NCBI RefSeq assembly: GCF_026210795.1
Contig: NC_089434.1
Coordinates: 3,038,001-3,102,000, forward strand
From: Rhizophagus irregularis
Lineage: Eukaryota > Glomeromycota > Glomeromycetes > Glomerales > Glomeraceae
Length of the DNA: 64,000 bases
Direction of reading: 5' to 3'
Shown here piece by piece: positions 36,345 to 46,838 of this stretch. The notes under the pieces are model-generated. The model was not told the DNA's origin. It saw only the letters and a list, made by a program, of their open reading frames with translations, and ran no database searches. Every line of letters starts with the position of its first letter. Within the stretch, counting starts at the first letter, position 1. Both the position numbers and the translations under genes were made by a program.

Positions 36345-36692
36345 ATGTCAAAGTTTGTATTACTATCTTTAAACGTAAATATATCAAGATTCACTGATCC
36401 GTTTTCTATAATTCTAGGCTCGTTGAAAAGCCCTTATTCTGGACTTTATAGGCGAAAAAAGAGCTCGCCGATTGAATCATTAGATCTGGAGATATTTACG
36501 TTTAAAGTTGAGGTACAAACTTTTTAACATGCTTAAATGCAAATATTTTGGGATCCACAGATCTATTTTGTATAAATTTAGACTCTTTGAAAAGCCCTTG
36601 ATCTGGTCTATATGAACAAAAAAAGAGCTTACCAATTGGATCACTGGATCTGGAGATATTTACATTTTAAGTTGAGATATAAATTTTTAACA
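36345..36692. repeat. Duplicated foldback unit
   Basis: Two units of about 150 bp (about 36377-36535 and 36541-36692) share CTCKTTGAAAAGCCC, AAAAAAGAGCT, GGATCTGGAGATATTTAC-like words and GTTGAGRTA. The 5' piece (AAACGTAAATAT near 36372) is the inverse of the end of unit 1. The first unit happens to be open for 60 codons on the plus strand, which I do not regard as coding. Confidence 0.65.
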
Positions 36693-37142
36693 TATATAAT
36701 AAGTGCTAAGAATTATATTAATTTAAAAGAAATATTTACCAAATTATAGTATAATAACATTAAATAAAAATTTTTTAATACTCATTCCCAATTTACTGTA
36801 TATTATATAGTATTTTGTATAATAAAAATGTAATAAAATTAATATTTTAATTAAAGGTAAACAAATCAGCCTATATGCTTTAGGTAATAGTAGAGTAATT
36901 ATATAAAAATATAAAGCTCTTCATAAGTCAGCCTATAAACTAAAAGTACTTTAAAATATATTAGCTTGCAAACCTAGCTTGCAAAGAACTTTAATAATAT
37001 GTAAACTGGAAAGGCATTCATCCTTTGCATTATGACCAGTTTAATATGCCACATTTATGAAAAATTTCCAAGTGCTTAGTAACTTTACTATATAGACTTC
37101 TCTACTTCATTTAACTCTTTAAATATCTTAATTATGCTTTTA

Positions 37143-37168
37143 GGGGATGGCCAGAAATTACGTAATTT
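37143..37168 (+). repeat. Left terminal inverted repeat of the 37.1-40.0 kb transposon
   Basis: 26 bp, starting GGGGATGGCC and ending ACGTAATTT, identical to the reverse complement of 40015-40040. Confidence 0.95.
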
Positions 37169-37630
37169 GATTTTTGAGTTTTTTACCCCCCCTCCCCCTC
37201 TGTCATCATTTCCAAATAAAGAAATCATACAATCACGTGATATGTTAAAAAGGTTTGACGACGTAAATATTTATCTCTCTTATTTATTTTATTGAACGCG
37301 TATATTTTATAAATTTAACAGTTTAAATAATGAATTTTATATTTTTGTTTCATAAATTCAATGTATTTTATTTATCATTAAGCATCTGTAATACATGATA
37401 ATTAAATGTAAAATTTCCTTATTTCTAAAGTTTTACTATTGAATTAATTATGTTTGTAATTTCGTGGCCTACTACTCTACCTCTTTTTGTTGTCTTTTCT
37501 TTTTGAAGTTCCTGTGAAGTATTATCATTTGAATTCTCGTTCTCATCATCTTGTGTACTTTCTGCATTATATTCATAATCCTGTTGCAAATATTTGGATG
37601 CTTCAATAACAACATTTATTGCTACTCTTT

Positions 37631-39788
37631 CTACTGGTATTCCCTTTCACCTGAATGAATTGTTTTAGTGTGTTGCTTTAGAAATGCTTTGGATGGGAAA
37701 TATCTAAAGCATTTTCGACATGTTAAACTGTGATATAAATCTGAAGTGATGCTAGGACAGTGCTCATCATAGCCCGGCAATTTTTCTCCAAAATACTCCA
37801 GAGTATGGATTAAATTTAAAAAATGTCCATCATGACCTTGTATAACGGGTGGTAAAAAGCCATTGTTTGCGGATAAAAGATTATGTATCTCCGGTGCACG
37901 TGGTTGTGCACAACAGTTTCGGTCTTTGCACTTCCTTATATCAAGAGAATACTTACAAATTTGTGCATGCCGATCAATCCAATCCCACGATCCCTTTTCT
38001 ATATCTAAAAAATCTGCCCGATCATGATCCTCAACGTATGTGGTAATAACTGGATGCCCATTGATATTATCCCGGCTCCAAAGTTCGCATAAACATTCAC
38101 CTGCATGTCTAAAATTATTACGTCCGAGATTCCTATCCGTAATTGTAATTTTTCCTTCAACACTTCCAAGATGGTTACCATACGTAAATGCATTTAACTC
38201 AACTCCAGCTAATTTTCCAGAAAGTGACGCCATACTCCTCTCTACTGGATTATAAGCTGACTGCCCTGGAGCATGGGTTCGGACCGTAAGATAATCAAGA
38301 TCAAGTTTCTTAAAAAGTAATAGATATTTTGTGATGTTGGCAAGGAATCGAGGGTTTTCGTCCAGTCCACCATCAGTTAATAAGTACCAAAATGGTTTTA
38401 CAGTATCTCCATTATGTGTAAACTCACGAAAATTTTCTTCTTTTGTTATTGACATGAGATCCACCATATGAGTTTCGCAAGACGTGCTTAAGAAATATTC
38501 CGGGCGAATAAAAATTCGCACTTTACCAGAGCGTAATGAATCGTTCGTATCGGAAGGATTTATCAACAGATAGACAGACGGAACTAATTTGTGCTTTGCG
38601 GCTTTAGGAAAGTCATGATCAGGAACGGATACCGGCTCATTCGTTGTTTGTATGGTCTTGAATGTCCTTCCAACAGCAGCCATTCCAAGTGGAACCTATC
38701 GAAACTTAAATTAGAATTTAAAATAATAAAATTAAAAGAGAAAATTTAAAAAAATATTTAAATACCTTAGCTTTATCATCTTGCGAAATTATTAAAACGT
38801 CTTGAGGAAAAGCCGTTGCAAACGACTTCACGCCTTTGACTGATGCCAGGCAGTAATGTTCGTCAACATGGCTATTCATTTCGTCTCTTCTAACAGCTGC
38901 AAAACGAATCTGCGCGGGATGATGATGGCGCTGTGCCTCTTTCGATCCTGGATGTTTGGGTTGCATATAATTTTGCAACGTGGATTTAGCCATATAAATA
39001 CCATAATCTTCGTCCATTTTTTCGCGAAAGTGCTTGATTGTACGCACTTTAATTATTTCTTTGCGTCGTTTATAATCTGCTGCTCCAAATTCAACACTCG
39101 CATGCATTTTTTCCAAAAGATCAGGATTTTTAATTAAAAATGACAGACGACCTGGTGTATCATACACTTCCACAATGTTTTCCTCTATATTTTCCTTCTT
39201 TTTCTTTCGTACTCGTTGCTGAGCTGCTGCATTGTTCCTCAACTTTTTAAGTCTATTTTCTTCTATTAATATTGTTTCCTCCAGCTTTTTAATACTTGAG
39301 ACGAATTGGGAACGAAGTTCGTGTGATGATGCTGTTCGTAATAGATTGTTGTATTCATACAAGTCAACTTTAGACTTTTGAATAATATCAAGCGATTTTT
39401 TTTGTGCTGTTGCATTTGACGAAGGTTGAATATTATCAAATAGTTCGGGAGGATTCTCTAAAGGTATTAAGGGTCGTTTTTGAGATTCTTTTTGAGATTC
39501 ACTTTGAGATTCTCCTACAGGTTCGTAAAAAGTGAAAGGGTAAGATCGAATGGGTGTACGTAGTAATTCAAAGATACGATTTTGAATATTTTCTTTATCT
39601 TCCTTTTTCACTTCTCGCCAACTATCTTGAGCTTGTTGGTGTAGTACTTTCTTGTTTGGTGTTTTATTGTGACTTTTTACCATTTCGCTGAATGCAAAGG
39701 CATTCACATATTGTTCATATAAATTTTTAGGACTTTGGATAAGGTAATTTTTGGAGTATTTCGGTTCTTTAAAATACGTTTGCTTCAT
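37631..39788 (-). CDS. DDE transposase with HMG-like N-terminus and C2H2 finger
   Basis: Two exons (39788-38766 and 38695-37631, 70-nt intron) encode 695 residues without internal stops. Residues about 20-75 (YVNAFAFSEMVKSH, KKVLHQQAQDSWREVKKEDK) resemble an HMG box. About 150-215 is a basic coiled coil (RVRKKKKENIEEN). The catalytic core is an inferred RNase H fold. Candidate acidic residues are Asp in SQDDKAKVPLG (about 338), Asp in YLLTDGGLDENPR (about 449) and Glu in APGQSAYNPVERSM (about 493), giving D-D-43-E spacing. The C-terminus has a classic C2H2 finger (C-x2-C-x12-H-x4-H, CRKCFRYFPSKAFLKQHTKTIH). The intron falls straight after the first catalytic motif. A TAG ends the frame 8 residues past the finger, but a shifted frame stays open for about 60 more codons. 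I recall similar SQDDK/TDGG/NPVER proteins in other invertebrate and fungal genomes, without a settled superfamily name. Confidence 0.85.
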
Positions 39789-40014
39789 TGCAGGAAAAGA
39801 ACAAACGTATTAAATCTTGCAAAGGCCGCATAGTTCACAATCTACATTTAATAATTATGTAAAATAATTATGTAAAGTTATTATGTAAAGAAAAATATTT
39901 CAAAGCATATGCTTTTTTTACTGTGAGAATATAATTGATGATTCATATACTAAAAATGGAAAATCAAAATCGTGTGTAACGTCATCACAGGTTGACCCCC
40001 CTCCCCCCTTTATT

Positions 40015-40040
40015 AAATTACGTAATTTCTGGCCATCCCC
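40015..40040 (-). repeat. Right terminal inverted repeat of the 37.1-40.0 kb transposon
   Basis: 26 bp, exact inverse of 37143-37168, followed by the TTA target duplication at 40041-40043. Confidence 0.95.
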
Positions 40041-40043
40041 TTA

Positions 40044-40814
40044 TATATAAGCTGTGTAGCAGGTGTGCTACCGCTTAAAGTATTAATTACATCAGATGAA
40101 TTAAAAATAACATTGAAAAAGATGGTAATTTTCCTATAATTCTTTTACTGGCAATTAAAATTTTTTTATAATAATAATAATAATATTCTTTTACAATCAG
40201 TTTAACTTGTTAAAGAATATTCTTCTTCCACATGTGTTCTATGAATGAGAACTTCAAGTCGAACCTATGGTATTTCTTACAGATGATTCAAGTATAGAAT
40301 GAAATGCCTTAGAGCTTTATTGATTGCAGAGAATACGTTTTTTGTACATGTTTCACATACTCCAGATATTTTAAAAATGGTTGTATAATTTAAAACATCA
40401 TATAAATAAAGATAATACTTATTATAAAGATGATGAAAAAAATTATTTATGCATCAACAGAACTGGAGATAGATAACCATTATCAAGAGTTTAACCATAA
40501 TTTTTTTTACTCATATCTTTAATTACAAAAGCACTTTATTCTTTTATAGAAACGGTATTAATTATAGGTTTTATCTTTCTGTTTGAAACTACCAATATGT
40601 GAAAATAATATGAACAATTATATTAAATGTAACTTTAAAATAATGAAGGGTATCATTTTTTCTAGAATCTAAGCATTTAATTCAATTCAAATCTTTTATT
40701 TTGTCACAAAAAATATGAACTGTTTTTACAAACTTAGGCTACTCAGAATCGTACACAAACATCTGGGACACACAATTGCAAAAAGATTCTTTTATCCAGG
40801 TTGACAGTGGATAG
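40044..40814. other. AT-rich stretch without a supported gene
   Basis: Some short open pieces have mixed residue use (about 40180-40400), but no motif, splice pair or long frame is visible. It could be old repeat remains. Confidence 0.4.
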
Positions 40815-41234
40815 TATATATGAAGTCGAAATTAAAGCCCAAAAGTAGAAATATTTAGACTTAGGAAGGTCAAAAGTCGAAATTAAAGTCGAAATGGTCG
40901 AAATTACATCATAGTCATGTGATTTTTATAATTATAATTTAATATAAAATTTTAAACGTGAATAACTTCGTCAATATTGATGCTACAGATATGAAATACA
41001 TATCATTGGAATCCTCTCAATGAGCTGAATCCAACCGCGTACAGATCATAAAAATCGAATCACTGGATGCGGAGTTCGTTAACTTTGAATTTTAATATTA
41101 TTGTTTACTATAATATCATATGACCATGACGTAATTTTGACTATTTTGACTTTTGAAGAGGCTCAAGTCTAAATCATTTCAACCATTTCAACCATTTCGG
41201 AGGTCAAAATTAACCAATTTCAGTTTTATGTATA
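40815..41234. mobile_element. MITE with TATAYATRAA ends, copy 2, perfect 8-bp target duplication
   Basis: The ends TATATATGAAGTCGAAATT and, inverted, TATACATAAAACTGAAATT bound 420 bp flanked by GTGGATAG on both sides (40807-40814 and 41235-41242). It is the same family as 7350-7910 in reverse orientation, sharing TGGAATCCTCTCAATGAGCT and TCACTGGATGCGGAGTTCGT. It lacks that copy's internal tandem duplication, so it is closer to the master form. Confidence 0.85.
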
Positions 41235-41326
41235 GTGGATAGTAGTTTTATTTAGCGAACAACTATTGAAAATGAATACTTAGTTTTGAGTTGGCATATT
41301 TTTATGTTGTAAATACATCAGGAAAT

Positions 41327-42115
41327 TTGTTTAGGCGTAATTTAGTGTAATATTTCGAAGGTGGTGTAAAATTTCGAAATATTACACTAAAAACGTAATA
41401 TTACAAAAGTTTATGCTCTTAAATTTAAATAATTATAGTAATTTAAGAATATTTCGCTATCTACTGATCCAATCAAGACGATCTATAGCTCATTGGAATC
41501 AGCTCATCAAGACGAATCGAATGGTGGTAAAATCGCATCTTTACGTTCAATAGATGGCTTTCTATTAATTTAAAACTTTATTGTATACTATAGAGCGTTC
41601 TATCAACTGTAGAAATGCGATTTTACTACCATTCGATTCGTCTTGATGAGCTGATTCCAATGAGCTATAGATCATCTTGATTGGATCAGTAGATAGCGAG
41701 ATATTCTTAAATTACTATAAGGCTGTTCCAATTTAATTGTTTGTTTAACGTCCAGATCTTTTGAAAAAATTAAGGGGGGGGGGCTTAAGTTAAACAAACT
41801 AAATAAATAAACATAGGAAAATTTGAAAATTTCAGGCAAAATTTAAAGGGAATATTTATTACTATATGTTTATTTGCTTTTAAATTTTTTCAAAAATAGA
41901 GGGGGTATTTAATAATATATGTTTATTAGATCTCAAATTTTTTAAAAAATAGAGGGGAGTGGGGGACGTTAAACAAATAATCAAATTGGGACAGCCTAAT
42001 TATTTAAATTTAAAAGCGTAAACTTTTGTAATATTATGTTTTTAGTGTAATATTTTGAAATTTTACACCACCTTCAAAATATTACACTAAATTACGCCTA
42101 AACAAATTTCCTGAT
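41327..42115. repeat. Long foldback element carrying a nested insertion
   Basis: The arms start ATCAGGAAATTTGTTTAGGC at 41327 and end with the inverse at 42115, flanked on both sides by ATAC. The arms are near-perfect complements through GTAATTTAGTGTAATATTT, GGTGGTGTAAAATTT, ATCTACTGATCCAATCAAGA and GAATCGAATGGTRGTAAAAT, up to a centre near 41575-41595. The right arm alone is broken by a 276-bp element at 41721-41996. Without it the foldback is about 510 bp. Confidence 0.85.
41721..41996. mobile_element. TWA-target MITE nested in a foldback arm
   Basis: A 276-bp unit with 33-bp terminal inverted repeats (GGCTGTYCCAATTTRATTRT then TTGTTTAACGTCC, 3 mismatches), flanked by TAA at 41718-41720 and 41997-41999. 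The uninterrupted left arm of the host foldback supplies the empty site: its complement reads ACTATAATTATTT with a single TAA, exactly what excision would leave. The interior contains G-runs and repeated ACATATAGTAATA/TTTTTTCAAAAATAGAGGGG words. It does not code. Confidence 0.92.
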
Positions 42116-42848
42116 ATACTGCTATTGGAATATGTAGTTATTCCATTAGAATGTTAGGCATACTATGCAAATATCAAGGAGTCATTTCTATAAAATTTCA
42201 CATTTTAAATTTCAATTTTCTATCTAAGGTAAGGTGCTTTACGAAACTAGCTATGACAATTGTCAAATTGAAACTAAGCTTGAAACATTTTATTAAAAAA
42301 TTAAAAATTTGCAAAACTGCGAAACTGACAAAACTGGTAAAACTGTGAAAGGTTTAGACATATTTTTATATATTAATTAATAAAGTTTACCATTTATTAT
42401 AATAAATTATATGATTTATATTAATTATTTAAATCATTATATATTTAAAATATATAGTAAATTTAACTAATAATCAGTTTTATAATTTTACTTTTTATAT
42501 ATTATTACTAGTATAGTTAGATCTCTATATAGTTATTTAATTGGATTTTGCAAAAATTGGTAACTATATAAAGAATTTTACTATATGATGTGATTATAAA
42601 GATTTTTTTATATAATAATTATATAAATTGGTTTTTTCTAAAAGTATGATTATATGAAGAAATTTTATATGATGTGATTATATGAAGTGTAACTATATAG
42701 AGGTCTAACTGTATTTATTAATAATTGTTAATTAATATTTAATATTTTATTTTAAATTTTATTAATTAAAGAGTTTAGACATAGTTTAGACATTTAGCCA
42801 TTGTTGAAACCTTTTGTCATAGTTTAAACTAGACTATTTCTATTTGTA
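42116..42848. other. AT-rich stretch
   Basis: A plus-strand frame (42151-42348) is Lys/Leu-rich and unrecognised. Near 42500-42720 there are repeated words (AACTATATA, TATATGAAG, TTTTATATGATGTGATTATA) suggesting an old local duplication. No gene is supported. Confidence 0.4.
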
Positions 42849-43201
42849 CACTAGTGTGCGAAACACGGATCACGTGTTTATCATACTTTCCGGTGATCTA
42901 CATAAAAATTTCCTTTTTTGGAATTTTGTGTAACTAATTTTCATTTTACCGAGAATAAAAATTGCTTTTTTGGGTTGTGTAACGTTACTCCAATATCCAA
43001 AAATGGAAATTCAGGTAAATTTTGGCTGGAATTATAAATTTGGCCGAAATTATAGGGCGCGACATATAATATATGACAAATAAGGTTTTTCTTACTGAAA
43101 AAATTCTAAGTCCCTAGAATAAATAGTAAAAATGGAAAACTAAAAGGGTGTGACATGGGTGACAAATTAAAGTCACGTGACCCGTGTTTCGCACACTAGT
43201 G
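42849..43201. mobile_element. Mariner-like MITE, CACTAGTGTGCGAAACACG ends at TA
   Basis: 353 bp with terminal inverted repeats CACTAGTGTGCGAAACACGG then RTCACGTG (28 bp, one mismatch), flanked by TA on both sides. A TA target with CACTNNNG-type ends fits Tc1/mariner-class non-autonomous elements. The interior has TGTGTAACGTTACTCC and TTGGCTGGAATTATAAATTT but no frame. Confidence 0.78.
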
Positions 43202-43203
43202 TA

Positions 43204-43727
43204 TTTTAAGAAATTTTCTTTAAACTATTGCTAATTAAAGTTTAGACTTTTGTCAAAAGTTAAAATGAGTTTAGCTAAGCAATCTTAATCTAAGGTTGCT
43301 TGTCTAAACCTCTTCAAAATCCTATGATTAGTTTCGTCAAAATTTTACTATAGATTTATTATAGTTTCAGCAGAGTTTCAGCAGTTTCGGCATTTATAAT
43401 AAGTTTCAGCAATTTTGCCTTTCTCTAAAGTTTCGCCAGTTTTTTAATATAACTTTAATATAGTTTCGGCAGAATTTCACTTTTTGGCGAAACACCATCT
43501 TGCCTAAACCCCTAGGTTTCAGCAAGCAACCTTATTTCTATCATCATTAATTTCTAATGATTACATGATCTATTCTTATATTGCACTTTGTAAATAGATC
43601 CCATTGCTTTTAATATTTATTATAATGATCACTTTTAATTTTTTATTTTTTTAGGTTTCATTGCAAAGAATAGTTATTTTTATGCTTCGCTACATATAGG
43701 ACCTTTTTTATAAGTTTAGACTCTACA
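43204..43727. other. Stretch between MITEs, no gene seen
   Basis: Repetitive words such as AGTTTCRGCA recur six or more times between 43360 and 43520 (CAGAGTTTCAGCAGTTTCGGC and variants), an irregular short repeat. Nothing coding. Confidence 0.4.
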
Positions 43728-44003
43728 AATAGAATATGACTACGGAAAACTAATATAGAGGTTATAAGGGACTTTTGGCCAAAAACACCACTTTTTACCA
43801 AAACTCAAAAAATCGTATTTTGTAAATATCTCAACATCCAGTGATTTAATTTTAATGAACTTTTTTTATTTTGTAGTCCTCATTCAGATCTACAATTTAA
43901 AAAAAGTTTATCGAAATATCACTGGATGCTGAGATATTTACAAAATACGATTTTTGAGCCCTTAAAAAATGGATCAATTTACTGAAAGTGTGACTTGATC
44001 CCG
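43728..44003. repeat. Degenerate copy of the 9.0 kb palindromic MITE
   Basis: Shares GGACTTTTGGCCAAAAACACC, CTCAAAAAATCGTWTTTTGTAAATATCTCA, CATCCAGTGATT, AATGAACTTTTTTTATTTTGTAG and CTGAAAGTGTGACTT with 8997-9292. The AGGACCCCGG termini are eroded (GGAAAACTAATATAGAGG; TTGATCCCGATC), so the exact limits are uncertain. Confidence 0.7.
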
Positions 44004-44837
44004 ATCTGCTAAACTCATTCTTGTAGATCCTTGGACAAAAATTTCACGGAAGAAATTTTTACTCTTCATACTAATACAACTCTTATTTTTTCAACTTACA
44101 TAACTGGTAAAAGTAACAAGAAAGCTGGCAACAACCTTAACAGGGTCTTGCTAAGCGACAAGAAAAATGGAAGACTCTGGTTCTGATATTTCAAACTCTG
44201 ACACTGAAAATCCAAACAATAAAAACAACCCTTCTAAGCTTACCCATACGTCCCTAGAAAACTCTATAAAAGAAGACTACGTCACTGATTCAGCAGCTGA
44301 CATTAGAGGCAATAGTGATACACCTTCTCAACCAAAGAATACTGACAACTCTTTGTCTCCTTCTCCTCCCAAGGACTCTGCTACACCCTCTGCGCCAGGT
44401 TATAACACGTCTGGTACAGACGCGTCCACGACGCTCGAAAGACAAAGAAAACTCCTCTCTAGACATGTCCCCTAATAAGGATATATATTATGAAAACTAA
44501 TGATACTAGCCCTTTCCCACGACACGCCTATCATTACCATTCTTAGGTACAATTTTCAGGCTGCTGCAGTGCCTAATGCTTTCTCTGAATTTATTAAAAA
44601 ATATCCTACCAATAGAGCAATGATTGATGCTGTTAAAAATCTCCTTTTGGAAACATATCACTTCTATATTGGCCGTGCTCGCATTTCTGGTTCTGGAGAC
44701 CAAAAAAGACTGGTTATTCACTTTAACTCATCTACTGAACAAAACGCATGTCTTTCTGTCTTACATAAAGATCTTGCAAATCTTTAATTCTATCTGTATA
44801 ACCCGCAGCAACTCTGTACTAATGAAGATCTCCATGC

Positions 44838-45124
44838 TAGTGTTTAGAATCGAATATATTCGAATATCTTTCAGTATTCATTTAAATTTATAAAGTGTAT
44901 TCGAATAATATTCGAATAAGTTAAATTTCCTTTTATAGTAATGATTTACATAATTTTTAGCCTGAATTATGATTTTAACTCAGTTAAATTTAAGGATTTA
45001 ATGCCCAATTAGAATTTTAACTATACTATATCTACAAACGAATACTCGAATAACCACTATGCTTATTCGAATACTCGAATATACTCGAGTTATTCGAATA
45101 ACTGTTTCCTGATTCAAAGCATCT
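44838..45124. mobile_element. TTCGAA-rich insertion flanked by CATGC
   Basis: A 287-bp block flanked by CATGC (44833-44837 and 45125-45129). Removing the block plus one CATGC restores an open frame across the join (EDLHAIKLPIFLV), which confirms insertion into the retroelement frame. The ends are weakly inverted (GTGTTTAGAATC against ATGCTTTGAATC). The interior carries many ATTCGAATA/TATTCGAAT palindromes on both sides of an AT-rich centre. A 5-bp target duplication does not decide the superfamily. Confidence 0.7.
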
Positions 45125-46352
45125 CATGCCATAAAGTTACCGATATTCCTTGTTAACCCAAAAAGAACAACATCATGTATCTTCTTTAAGAAATATGGGA
45201 ATATTCAATCTTGCCAGCTCATATGTGCCAATGTAACGTTGCTAAAGTTAAACACACATTATCACGACAATACTTCGTTGATTAACCACTTTGTTAATAA
45301 ATAATGGGCTATTTATTGCTACTCCACTTGTCTACAGATCACCCTTGTTCTCTTACGGTAGATCAGAAGAAATCTTGTTGTGAATTTATCGCTATTTTAT
45401 TGCAGCTTCCTCCAAATACTAAGGATATTCATCTAGCATTTTTAATGTGTGAAATTGGTGTTATGGCTGTTAATGTCCCCTTATCTCTCAACTCGTATAA
45501 GCTGAAAAAATGGACTTACATCACCTTCAAATCACAACAAATGATGGATACCACCATGAAACAATCAATTGCTCTACAAGGACGTAGATTCACCTGGGAA
45601 CTTCTGCAAAATACTAACAAATTATGCCACAGATGCGGTAAACTCAGATGTGCTCCTATCGCTTGCGTAATGAACAATTCTAGAAGCCATTCATGTACTT
45701 GTAATTCTGTTGCTCGGCTCAAAGAATGGTTTAATATTAGTCAACCTTCTAAAAATTCTTTAACTAATTAAAATAAACAGCGCTTCCATTCTCAATCTAA
45801 AGATCGCTCTAATTCTCACCAACGCAGCTACTCATCCAGTAAACCTGATTACAATGATAATGTTCTCTTTTCCGGCCATAATCAATCTTTAGGCCAAACT
45901 AATTTTTCCTATCGACCAAAGTCTAATGAACAAAAAAGCAAAGACCGTTCTGTCTTCTTTTCCAACACACAACCTAATGGGACGCTTTCTTCCCATTTTG
46001 TCAATTCTAACCGTCCTTTGGTCAATCCAAATTGCTTGCAAATCCAAGAAATCTTGTCTGTACTTGAAATCCTCCAAAAAGATTTGGCTAGTGCGCTAGG
46101 GTTAGTTACTGAACTAGCTGATCAAAGAATATTCTGACTTGAAAAACATGTTTTTGGTCATAAATACGATGATGTTTCAGTTTCTGATCCTAGTGACTCT
46201 TCACAAATGTTGATTGATGACAACTCACATGTCCCCCCTAATATTACACATTCCAGTCAACCTTCTTCACCTTTAATTTCTTCTGGTAATGCTTTTCTAT
46301 TACCATTAATCCCAGTTTTCAGCTACGCTCCTATATCTCCTCCCAGGACCTT

Positions 46353-46561
46353 GCCTACTACTAAGATATGTTACTAGTAGAAATTTCACTTTCATATGAA
46401 ATCTTACTTTAGAATTTGCTTAAATTCTATTAGTTAATTGACTAAAAAGGAAAAAAATCATAATAATATAATATAAAATTTCCTTTTATAGTAGGATCTT
46501 CAAAGAGTTTTATATGTAAACTTTACCTTAGGCTACAGGGTGACCTATCTTAATAGTAGGC
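46353..46561. mobile_element. MITE of the CCTACTACTAAGATA family, copy 2
   Basis: Ends GCCTACTACTAAGATA and, inverted, GCCTACTATTAAGATA bound about 209 bp. It aligns end to end with 34646-34861. It interrupts the Ser/Pro-rich tail of the dead retroelement frame after PISPPRTL. Confidence 0.8.
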
Positions 46562-46838
46562 GGGTCTTCTTCTCCCTCCCTGTAACTGTTACCTGGGAGC
46601 AAAGCCCACTATTAACAAAGAATGCGCTAAGGTTTATTCCTTTCAGCGCAACTTGGATAGCAAATTTAAGCACTTATATTTAAATTAATAGAACTACTTC
46701 TCTCCCTGTTGGTCTTTCTCATTTGGCAACTGGTTCTCCTATAGTCTGGTTCGTAGATTCTTTGCCTTCTTGCCAAGTATTTGAGAATTTTGATATTCTT
46801 CATTTCACTGCCATAAATGTAATTGCTGTTATTCATAA

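Larger units (their letters stand above)
37143..40040. mobile_element. Complete DDE DNA transposon with TTA target duplication
   Basis: A 2898-bp element starts GGGGATGGCCAGAAATTACG at 37143 and ends with its exact inverse at 40040. The perfect terminal inverted repeat is 26 bp and includes the palindrome AAATTACGTAATTT. It is flanked on both sides by TTA (37140-37142 and 40041-40043). Just inside each end lies a striking C- or G-run (CCCCCCCTCCCCC at about 37187-37199; CCCCCCTCCCCCC at about 39996-40008 on the plus strand). The element holds one two-exon transposase gene. A 3-bp TTA/TAA duplication is typical of PIF/Harbinger elements, but the transposase does not look like a Harbinger one to me. 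Confidence 0.9.

Noticed and set aside
36377-36692. CRISPR-like direct repeats
   Set aside because: Only two units, long and diverged, in a eukaryotic repeat block; this is a duplicated foldback.
37651-37667. A 17-nt intron joining the transposase finger to the downstream shifted frame
   Set aside because: Far too short to be spliced, despite GT/AG ends and a matching phase.
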